A stretch of 9,562 bases of DNA. It comes from an uncultured Ruminiclostridium sp. (lineage in GTDB: Bacteria; Bacillota; Clostridia; Oscillospirales; Ruminococcaceae). The stretch's first letter is position 1. The number at the start of each line of letters is the position of its first letter. The notes below the pieces were generated by a model. That model worked only from the letters and a program-made list of their open reading frames with translations, had not been told where the DNA came from and ran no database searches. Location of the stretch: contig CAJUFF010000109.1 in the NCBI GenBank assembly GCA_910585505.1, forward strand, positions 1 through 9,562, given 5' to 3'. Made by a program: the position numbers and the translations under genes. Shown piece by piece: positions 1 to 4,951 of this stretch.

Positions 1-107
1 ACCTCGCCGTTTCTTGTCCTTTCTAACCTTTTCCACTACTTTGGGGGTTGAGCCGGAATTAAAGCACAGCCTAATCAAGCTGCCGAATTTGCGAAACAAA
101 TCCGAGG
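1..107. other. Unassigned stretch downstream of rubredoxin
   Basis: This is sequence 3' of the rubredoxin stop codon on the minus strand. No hairpin plus T-run terminator is visible. One minus-strand frame stays open through the whole stretch to the window edge and would end in a lysine/arginine-rich tail (KVRKDKKRRG). It has no ATG and no ribosome binding site in front of its TTG or GTG codons, so I do not call it a gene. An AGAAAGGAC purine run lies at about 16-24, read on the minus strand. It could belong to the leader of a gene that starts beyond position 1. The plus-strand frame here is only a shadow of the rubredoxin region. Confidence 0.3.
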
Positions 108-263
108 CTATTCTTTTACAAAGCTATCCTTTCCGAGTCCGCATACGGGACAAACCCAATCGTCGGGGATATCCTCGAACTTGGTGCCGGCGGGGATTCC
201 CTCATCGGGAGCGCCTTCGGCTTCGTCGTAAATATAGCCGCAGGGACATACGTATTTTGCCAT
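108..263 (-). CDS. Rubredoxin with a shortened first Cys knuckle
   Basis: This is a 51-residue cytoplasmic one-electron carrier that binds a single iron through four cysteines. In anaerobes such proteins typically pass electrons to oxygen- or peroxide-reducing partners. The start is the ATG at 263, behind an AAAGGAG site about 6 nt upstream (CGAAAGGAGAATCACC then ATG). A longer in-frame reading from 317 would add residues that do not resemble rubredoxin. The second knuckle is canonical (C38-P-V-C41-G, preceded by PDDW). The aromatic core YIYD and the EG-P--GI-PGT segment also fit the family, and the length is at the short end of the usual 52-54. The oddity is the first knuckle. It reads C6-P-C8-G instead of C-X2-C-G, and the bases (TGT CCC TGC GGC) confirm that one residue is missing relative to the classic motif. 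No redox partner gene lies in the window. It has its own plausible promoter and is separated from khpA by a terminator. Confidence 0.93.
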   Translation of the reverse strand: MAKYVCPCGYIYDEAEGAPDEGIPAGTKFEDIPDDWVCPVCGLGKDSFVKE

Positions 264-297
264 GGTGATTCTCCTTTCGTTAATGCGAGAACCTATT

Positions 298-327
298 CCT
301 ATACAAACAGGTTCCAATTGTTGTCAG
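298..327 (-). promoter_or_regulatory. Candidate sigma-A promoter for rubredoxin
   Basis: On the minus strand CTGACA (327-322) lies 18 nt upstream of TATAGG (303-298). This is 5/6 and 4/6 agreement with the -35 and -10 consensus. Transcription would begin near 291, leaving about 28 nt of leader with the AAAGGAG site. A small inverted repeat, AACCT/AGGTT (290-294 and 309-313), straddles the -10 box and could serve as an operator, but five bases per arm is weak evidence. The -35 box overlaps a short hairpin (TTGTC AGCC GACAA, 321-334) at the edge of the structured repeat region. Confidence 0.4.
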
Positions 328-482
328 CCGACAATCGCCAACTGTTAATTATTATTCAGCGTCCGAAGGGGCGGGATTTCCTAACGACGCGGAGTTAGCC
401 GCCATGAGCGGCTGTTTCGTCCTCTTCTTTGTGGGACGTTGCCCCACACCTTGCTTCTTTTTGCAGTGCATAAAGGAAGCAA
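314..482. repeat. Structured intergenic repeat-like region with four hairpins
   Basis: This is non-coding sequence between khpA and rubredoxin, unlike the surrounding genes. In plus-strand order it contains CTAAC/GTTAG with an 8-nt loop (about 381-398). Next is a perfect AGCCGC/GCGGCT stem with a CATGA loop (about 398-414). Next is TGTGGG/CCCACA with a 7-nt loop (430-448). Last is a near-perfect 32-nt palindrome centred at about 466 (TTGCTTC arms, 451-482), broken by one bulge and one mismatch. A GC-rich GTCCGAAGGGGCGGG segment (about 361-375) precedes them. No reading frame of note crosses it. From memory, similar strings (TTCAGCGTCCG, GGGGCGGGATTTCC, CGCGGAGTTAGCC) recur between genes in Clostridia, which suggests a dispersed repeat, but I cannot verify this here. 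Both ends are approximate. An alternative is a structured RNA read from either strand. Confidence 0.5.
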
Positions 483-513
483 AAAAAGACATTGCGGTTC
501 CGCCGCTTTTTTT
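481..513 (-). terminator. Intrinsic terminator after khpA
   Basis: Read on the minus strand, an A-run and a G (513-506) can pair with C plus a T-run (488-481). Between them is a GC-rich core where GCGG pairs with CCGC (about 507-494). The 3' side ends in seven T residues. It sits 22 nt past the khpA stop codon and marks the end of the ylxM-ffh-rpsP-khpA transcript. The A/T arms mean it might also work weakly in the other direction. Confidence 0.65.
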
Positions 514-535
514 ATTTTTTTCTTAATTTTGTAAA

Positions 536-769
536 TTATTCAATTTCAACCGCTATTTTCTGATTATACCTTACCGCGCCCGCGCGCATAACGGTACGGA
601 TAGCTCTGGCAATCCTTCCCTGTTTTCCGATAACCCTTCCCATATCATCGGGCGCAACATGCAAACGATACACGGTCACACCCTCTTCATTGGTTTCATC
701 TACATTTACCTCAACAGCGTCTTTATCGTTCACAAGTTCCGTTACCATTGCTATAAGCAATTCTTTCAT
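536..769 (-). CDS. khpA: KH-domain RNA-binding protein KhpA (YlqC family)
   Basis: This is a 77-residue single KH-domain protein that binds RNA in the cytoplasm. In other Firmicutes KhpA pairs with KhpB/EloR and affects cell elongation and small-RNA biology. That is family knowledge and is not shown here. The family signature is clear: V-I-G-K-Q-G-R, with the GXXG loop at G48-KQ-G51, followed by the helix RIARAIRTVMRAGA and a final beta strand KIAVEIE. The length matches the family (about 75-80). The ATG start at 769 has a GGAGG site 7 nt upstream. The gene lies 42 nt after rpsP, its usual neighbour, and is the last gene of the operon here because a terminator follows. Its usual downstream companions rimM, trmD and rplS are absent. 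Confidence 0.95.
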   Translation of the reverse strand: MKELLIAMVTELVNDKDAVEVNVDETNEEGVTVYRLHVAPDDMGRVIGKQGRIARAIRTVMRAGAVRYNQKIAVEIE

Positions 770-811
770 AGACTTCCTCCAATCAATCCTCGTCCTTTTT
801 CTTTGATAAAC

Positions 812-1039
812 TTACTTAAGAAGTCTCTTTACGGTATCGGTAGGCTGCGCGCCCTTCTTGATCCACTCTGCCGCTTTGTCCTTGTCAATGTTTATAACAG
901 CAGGGTCGGATTTGGGATCATAATATCCGATTTCTTCAATAAAACGTCCGTCGCGGGGCGAACGGCTGTCCGCAACTACTACACGGTAAAAAGGGTTGTT
1001 CCTTGCGCCCATTCTTCTGAGTCTGATTTTTACTGCCAT
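812..1039 (-). CDS. rpsP: 30S ribosomal protein S16
   Basis: This is a 75-residue protein of the small ribosomal subunit needed for 30S assembly. It opens with the typical S16 sequence MAVKIRLRRMGARNNPFYRV, followed by VADSR-PRDGRFIEEIGYYDP and the C-terminal stretch AAEWIKKGAQPTDTVKRLL. The frame extends five codons further upstream to an ATG at 1054. I chose 1039 because that start begins the conserved N-terminus and has GGAGG 7 nt before it, whereas the longer start would run through this ribosome binding site. The length is at the short end of the usual bacterial range (about 75-90). It stands between ffh (87 nt upstream) and khpA (42 nt downstream), as in many Firmicutes. The longer ffh-rpsP gap contains a possible weak hairpin. 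Confidence 0.97.
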   Translation of the reverse strand: MAVKIRLRRMGARNNPFYRVVVADSRSPRDGRFIEEIGYYDPKSDPAVINIDKDKAAEWIKKGAQPTDTVKRLLK

Positions 1040-1076
1040 TTTTTCTTCCTCCAAAGTTGTTTTGTTTTTTGATTTA

Positions 1077-1112
1077 TTTCACACTGAGTTGTTTTTTCCT
1101 CAATTGTGTAAA
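1077..1112 (-). other. Imperfect hairpin in the ffh-rpsP gap
   Basis: The 87-nt spacer between ffh and rpsP contains two arms, TTTCACACTGAG and CTCAATTGTGTAAA as read on the plus strand. They can fold into a stem with a T-rich loop of about 10 nt and an internal mismatch or bulge. There is no T-run after it on the transcribed strand, so it is not a standard terminator. It could adjust the rpsP-to-ffh transcript ratio by processing or pausing, which is inference. It may also be chance in AT-rich sequence. Confidence 0.25.
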
Positions 1113-1126
1113 CTTGATTTATACGG

Positions 1127-2482
1127 TTACATCGGCATTCCCGGCATACCGCCGCCTGTCATGGGAAATTTTGGGAAATGCTTTTTCTTTCCGTTTTTCC
1201 CTGTGACCTGCTTCATCATCTTCTGCATCATATCGAATTGCTTTAACAACGCGTTTACGTCTTCAACCTTTGTGCCGCTGCCCGCCGCTATCCTGCGCTT
1301 GCGCTTTGCGTCGATAATGGAGGGCTTTTCACGCTCTTTTTTGGTCATTGAACAGATAATTGCCTTCGTCCTCGGCATACGACTTTCGTCTATGTCCTCG
1401 TCCTTGATCTTTCCCGCCACTCCGGGAAGCATTTTTATAATGGAGCTTATGCTTCCCATTTTCTCTATCTGCTGAAACTGCGCCAGAAGGTCGTTCATAT
1501 CGAACTTGTTGTCCTGCATCTTTCGGGCGAGACGAAGCTGTTCCTGTTCGTCTACCGTTGCCTTTGCTTTTTCTATCAAAGAGAGCATGTCGCCCATTCC
1601 CAATATTCTGTCCGCCATACGGTCAGGATGGAACGGCTCAAGATCATCTATTTTTTCACCAACGCCAGCAAACTTAACAGGTTTTCCCGTAATTGCAAGC
1701 ACCGAAAGCGCCGCGCCGCCTCTCGTGTCGCCGTCAAGCTTCGTGAGCACCACGCCCGTAATTTCCAAAGCCTCGTTAAAGGTTTTTGCAACATTCACAG
1801 CGTCTTGTCCTATCATGGAATCCACCGTCAGTAAAATCTCGTGAGGCTGTACCTTTTCAACGATATTTTTCAGCTCTTCCATAAGCTGTTCGTCTATGTG
1901 AAGACGACCGGCGGTATCCAGAATCACAACGTCGTAGCCGTTATCCCTTGCGTATTTCACGCTTTCCTCCGCAATTTTAACAGGGTTGATCTGCCCCATT
2001 TCAAAAACCTTTACTCCCGCTTTTTCTCCCACTATCTTTAACTGATCTATAGCGGCGGGACGGTAAATGTCGCAGGCGGCTATCATCGGGCGGCGGTTCA
2101 GTCCTTTAAGGTATTTGCCCAACTTTGCGGCATGGGTAGTTTTACCCGCGCCCTGCAAGCCGCACATCATAATGACGCACGGAGGTTTTGAGGGAAAATT
2201 TATTTTCTGAGTGGTATTGCCCATCAGCTTTTTCAGTTCATCGTGCACTATGTCGATTACCTGCTGTGCCGGAGTCAGGCTGTTCATTACCTCCGAACCT
2301 ACCGCTCTTTCGGTGACAGCGGAAACAAAGTCCTTTACCACCTTATAGCTTACGTCCGCCTCTAATAGCGCCATACGCACTTCGCGCATTGCGTCCTTAA
2401 CGTCCTTTTCACTTAACTTGCCGTGATTTCTGAGATTTTTAAACACTCTCGACAGCTTGTCGGACAGTCCTTCAAACGCCAT
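1127..2482 (-). CDS. ffh: Signal recognition particle GTPase Ffh (SRP54)
   Basis: This 451-residue protein is the core of the signal recognition particle. It binds 4.5S/scRNA and signal peptides of nascent membrane and secreted proteins, and it docks with FtsY at the membrane. The N domain (residues 1-95) starts MAFEGLSDKL. The G domain (about 96-295) carries P-loop G-L-Q-G-A-G-K-T-T (108-116), DIYRPAAIDQL (138-148), DTAGRLHID (189-197), TKLDGD (247-252) and the GVGEKIDDLEPF closing segment. The M domain (about 300-435) has the RRIAAGSG RNA-binding region and a methionine-rich end (FDMMQKMM, MTGGGMPGMPM). The P-loop has Ala where GSGKTT is common, a mild and tolerated change. The ATG at 2482 has a GAGGAAGGA purine run upstream, but spaced a rather long 11-15 nt from the start. 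Its upstream neighbour is ylxM, 102 nt away across an AT-rich spacer, and rpsP follows. Confidence 0.98.
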   Translation of the reverse strand: MAFEGLSDKLSRVFKNLRNHGKLSEKDVKDAMREVRMALLEADVSYKVVKDFVSAVTERAVGSEVMNSLTPAQQVIDIVHDELKKLMGNTTQKINFPSKPPCVIMMCGLQGAGKTTHAAKLGKYLKGLNRRPMIAACDIYRPAAIDQLKIVGEKAGVKVFEMGQINPVKIAEESVKYARDNGYDVVILDTAGRLHIDEQLMEELKNIVEKVQPHEILLTVDSMIGQDAVNVAKTFNEALEITGVVLTKLDGDTRGGAALSVLAITGKPVKFAGVGEKIDDLEPFHPDRMADRILGMGDMLSLIEKAKATVDEQEQLRLARKMQDNKFDMNDLLAQFQQIEKMGSISSIIKMLPGVAGKIKDEDIDESRMPRTKAIICSMTKKEREKPSIIDAKRKRRIAAGSGTKVEDVNALLKQFDMMQKMMKQVTGKNGKKKHFPKFPMTGGGMPGMPM

Positions 2483-2584
2483 ACTTACGACCGTTCCTTC
2501 CTCTTATACCAATTTAGCCTAATCAGCGATAATATTATATAATTATATAGAATTTAAAATATTATGCGCCAGATATAATTTTTG

Positions 2585-2908
2585 TCAGATCACTTTTTCC
2601 AGCTCATCTATAAGACTTAGGGATTTTTCCTTATTATTTTCGCTTATCGACAGACGGAGCTTTTCCAAAACAGCCTTTGTTTCCTCCCGCTTTTTAAATA
2701 GAGAAAGGGCTTTTTCCAATTCCTCAAGCCTTTCCTCGCTTTTTTTTATGCAGTTGAAAGCGGCTTGTCTCGTTATGCCCGTTTCCTCCGATATCTCGCT
2801 TAAGGAAAGGTCGGAAAAGTAGTACATTTCCATTATCCAGCACTGTTTCTCGGTAAGCAGTGGCTTATAGATATCGTAATAATCGGCTTTATTAAGGTCT
2901 TTTGCCAT
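2585..2908 (-). CDS. ylxM: YlxM-family SRP-associated helix-turn-helix protein (UPF0122)
   Basis: This is a small cytoplasmic protein of 107 residues, the normal size for the family. It has a sigma-70 region-4-like helix-turn-helix at about residues 18-60: LTEKQCWIMEMYYFSDLSLSE, then EISEETGITRQAAFNCIKKSEERL. A charged, probably coiled-coil tail follows (about 55-107). YlxM proteins are encoded beside ffh, and in streptococci they have been linked to SRP function. Whether this one binds DNA, scRNA or Ffh cannot be told from the sequence. The ATG at 2908 has GAGG 7-8 nt upstream. It is the first gene of the operon, behind a consensus promoter, and is followed by ffh. Confidence 0.93.
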   Translation of the reverse strand: MAKDLNKADYYDIYKPLLTEKQCWIMEMYYFSDLSLSEISEETGITRQAAFNCIKKSEERLEELEKALSLFKKREETKAVLEKLRLSISENNKEKSLSLIDELEKVI

Positions 2909-2932
2909 ATCTCGGCCTCGAATAATTTTTTA

Positions 2933-2958
2933 GCTGTCAATCTTTTGGGGTTGTCAGC
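2933..2958 (-). other. Leader hairpin of the ylxM-ffh transcript
   Basis: Read on the minus strand, GCTGACAA and TTGACAGC flank a 10-nt CCCCAAAAGA loop. The arms pair at seven of eight positions, with one A-A mismatch in the stem. The hairpin lies only a few bases downstream of the predicted transcription start (about 2962), so it would form the very 5' end of the message. Such 5' hairpins often slow RNase attack. A regulatory role is inference. There is no T-run, so it is not a terminator. Confidence 0.35.
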
Positions 2959-2968
2959 GTACTGTGGC

Positions 2969-2997
2969 ATTATAACATAATTTAAAAGAAATGTCAA
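2969..2997 (-). promoter_or_regulatory. Consensus sigma-A promoter of the ylxM-ffh-rpsP-khpA operon
   Basis: On the minus strand a perfect TTGACA (2997-2992) and a perfect TATAAT (2974-2969) are separated by exactly 17 nt of AT-rich spacer. Initiation is expected near 2962, giving a leader of about 54 nt before the ylxM ATG. The exact match in all twelve core positions implies strong, constitutive expression, fitting a housekeeping SRP/ribosomal operon. It lies 31 nt past the feoB stop codon with no clear terminator between, so feoB transcripts may also run into this operon. Confidence 0.9.
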
Positions 2998-3027
2998 GTG
3001 GAAATCAGGAATTTTTTTGTAATACGG

Positions 3028-4845
3028 TTATTTCACAAATAAAAGCCCTATACGGTATATCAGGAAAGACGCCGCGTATGCAAAGCATGACTGATACAGC
3101 AGCGCAAAAACCGTCCACTTAAAGCTGTTCATTTCTTTCCCTATGGCCGCCGACGCCGCCATACAGGGGGTACACAGCAAGTTAAATATCAAGAAAGAAA
3201 ACGCTTCCGCCGACCCGGAAAATACGCTTTCCGCACCACCCACAACTCCGAATACCCCCACTATCTCTTCTTTCGCAAGCAATCCCATTAGAGTGGCTAC
3301 TGCGGCGCGCCAATCTCCGAAGCCCAGCGGGCGAAACAGAACCGATATTCCCGCCCCCAAAACACCGAGAACGCTTTCGGACATATCGGAAACGGGGGAT
3401 ATTCCGAAAGATGTTATTTTATAGCCGGAAAAAAACCAGATAGCAAGAGACGCAATCAATATCACCGAACCCGCCCTTTTGACAAAGGAAAAAGAACGAT
3501 CGTAAACCGTCTTTGCGACATTTTTCATAAGAGGAAGACGGTATTCGGGAAGCTCCATTATAAATGGCACGCCCTCATCGGCGAACAAAAGCGTATTTTT
3601 AAGTATAAGCCCGGAAAGAAGGACTGCCGATACCCCTATGACATAGCACAGCGGAGCCACCCACCACTTGCCGTTAAAAAACAGTGTGGATATCATGGAA
3701 ATGACGGGCAGCTTCGCGCCGCATGGCATAAAGGTTGAGGTTATAATCGTCATTCGCCGCTTGGCAAGATCGTCTACGGTACGGGAGGACATTACCGCAG
3801 GAACACCGCAGCCAGTGGCAATGATCATAGGTATAACCGACTTCCCCGAAAGCCCGAAAAAGCGAAAAAGTCTGTCCATTATAAAGGCCACTCTCGCCAT
3901 ATATCCCAAGTCCTCAAGCAGCGCCAACATAAAAAACAGCAGTGTAAGCTGAGGCAAAAAGCCGATCACCGTACCCGCGCCTCCCACTATTCCATCGCAT
4001 ACAAGACTCGTCACCCATGGAGCGGCGTTTACGGATATCATAAACTCCCTTGCCGCTTCACCAAGATAACCCACTGTAAAATCGGTCAGCGCAGAGCTAA
4101 AAAAAGAACCTGCCGGACCCGCAGACAAAAAGTACACCAAAGTCATTAGCGCAAAAAAACAAGGAAAAGCGGTATATTTTCCGCACAAAAAACGATCGGC
4201 TTTTTCGGTAAAGCCGGTTCCGTTCTGCGTTTTTGTCACGCATATTTTTATCAGCTCTTCTATATAATCGTAGCGCTCCTTTATTTCCTTTTCTTCGGAC
4301 GTTTGAGAAACCGAGCCGTATGTTTTTCCCTTACGGTACTCCATATAGGGAGAAAAAGGCTCTTTTGACGCCTTACGCGCGGCTTCCAAAGTTTCGGTAA
4401 GTCCTTTTCCTTTCGCTGCCGAAGCTTTTACAGTTTTTATATTAAGCAGGGCGGACAATGCTTCTTCATTGATAATTATCCCCTTTTTTTCTGCAAAATC
4501 AGTCATATTCAGCATCAAAACCATAGGTATTCCCTTTTCCGCCAGTTGAAGGGTTAAATATAGGCTCCTTTCGGGGCTTGAGGCGTCAGCCACGTTTATT
4601 ATTACATCAGGCCTGTTTTCGATTAAGTACCGTTCGGTAATTATTTCCTCTTTAGTGTATGGACTTAAAGAATATATACCCGGAAGATCGGTTACAATTA
4701 CGCCGGGGTCGCATTTAAGTTTACCCTTTTTCTCCTCCACGGTAACTCCCGCGCGGTTGCCCACATATTCCTTTGCACCAGTGAGAGCGTTAAATACCGT
4801 GGTTTTGCCGCTGTTGGGATTGCCTATAAGCGCTATGTTCAGCAT
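3028..4845 (-). CDS. feoB: Ferrous iron transporter FeoB
   Basis: This inner-membrane Fe(II) uptake protein has an N-terminal GTPase. From the chosen start it is 605 residues, shorter than the roughly 770 of E. coli but similar to many clostridial forms. G1 GNPNSGKTT is at 8-16, G2 GVTVE has T35, G3 DLPG is at 53-56, G4 NMTD at 113-116, and G5 SAAKGKG at 142-148. The membrane half (about 230-605) holds two Gate-type regions with conserved cysteines: FMPCGAKLP and ATGCGVPAVMSSRT in the first half, and LCTPCMAASAAIGKE near the C-terminus. I start at the ATG at 4845 (MLNIALIGNP) because AAGGA lies 9 nt upstream. The earlier in-frame ATG at 4854 directly abuts that site, and the one at 4896 lies before it and adds an unrelated lysine-rich piece. 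No feoA or feoC is adjacent. It sits between the GH3 terminator and the ylxM promoter and looks like a single-gene unit. I found no convincing Fur box. Confidence 0.95.
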   Translation of the reverse strand: MLNIALIGNPNSGKTTVFNALTGAKEYVGNRAGVTVEEKKGKLKCDPGVIVTDLPGIYSLSPYTKEEIITERYLIENRPDVIINVADASSPERSLYLTLQLAEKGIPMVLMLNMTDFAEKKGIIINEEALSALLNIKTVKASAAKGKGLTETLEAARKASKEPFSPYMEYRKGKTYGSVSQTSEEKEIKERYDYIEELIKICVTKTQNGTGFTEKADRFLCGKYTAFPCFFALMTLVYFLSAGPAGSFFSSALTDFTVGYLGEAAREFMISVNAAPWVTSLVCDGIVGGAGTVIGFLPQLTLLFFMLALLEDLGYMARVAFIMDRLFRFFGLSGKSVIPMIIATGCGVPAVMSSRTVDDLAKRRMTIITSTFMPCGAKLPVISMISTLFFNGKWWVAPLCYVIGVSAVLLSGLILKNTLLFADEGVPFIMELPEYRLPLMKNVAKTVYDRSFSFVKRAGSVILIASLAIWFFSGYKITSFGISPVSDMSESVLGVLGAGISVLFRPLGFGDWRAAVATLMGLLAKEEIVGVFGVVGGAESVFSGSAEAFSFLIFNLLCTPCMAASAAIGKEMNSFKWTVFALLYQSCFAYAASFLIYRIGLLFVK

Positions 4846-4904
4846 ACGGATCATTCCTTTTTTATTTTTTGTACATTTTACTTCGGCTCGTCCCAAAATA
4901 TTAC

Positions 4905-4943
4905 AAAAAAAATCGTGACCCCGATTTTGACGGGATCACGATT
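4905..4943 (-). terminator. Strong intrinsic terminator after the GH3 gene
   Basis: On the minus strand the arm AATCGTGA (4943-4936) pairs with TCACGATT (4918-4911). The stem continues through one A/C mismatch into CCCG/CGGG, closing a 7-nt loop (4930-4924). Eight T residues follow directly (4912-4905). It starts 8 nt after the GH3 stop codon. It cleanly separates the glycan operon from feoB, so feoB needs its own promoter in the roughly 60 nt that follow. Confidence 0.92.
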
Positions 4944-4951
4944 CATGTTTT

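Noticed and set aside
14..268. Plus-strand open frame of 84 codons at the left edge
   Set aside because: It lies opposite the rubredoxin gene, has no ribosome binding site or recognisable protein sequence, and is arginine-rich in the way shadow frames are.
320..328. Shared GTTGTCAGC in the rubredoxin upstream region and the ylxM leader (2950-2958)
   Set aside because: Nine bases in common in different structural contexts is within chance for a 9.5-kb window.
996..1475. Plus-strand open frame of 159 codons opposite rpsP and ffh
   Set aside because: It is hydrophobic only because it mirrors the methionine- and lysine-rich Ffh C-terminus. The minus-strand genes are certain.
4846..4896. Longer FeoB start with 17 extra residues
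   Set aside because: The extension is lysine-rich, unlike any FeoB N-terminus. The AAGGA site fits the ATG at 4845, which begins the conserved MLNIALIGNP.
4875..4903. Possible feoB promoter (TAAAAT with an AT-rich -35 region, minus strand)
   Set aside because: The -10 is plausible but the -35 position (TAATAT) matches poorly. In such AT-rich sequence this is not enough to call.
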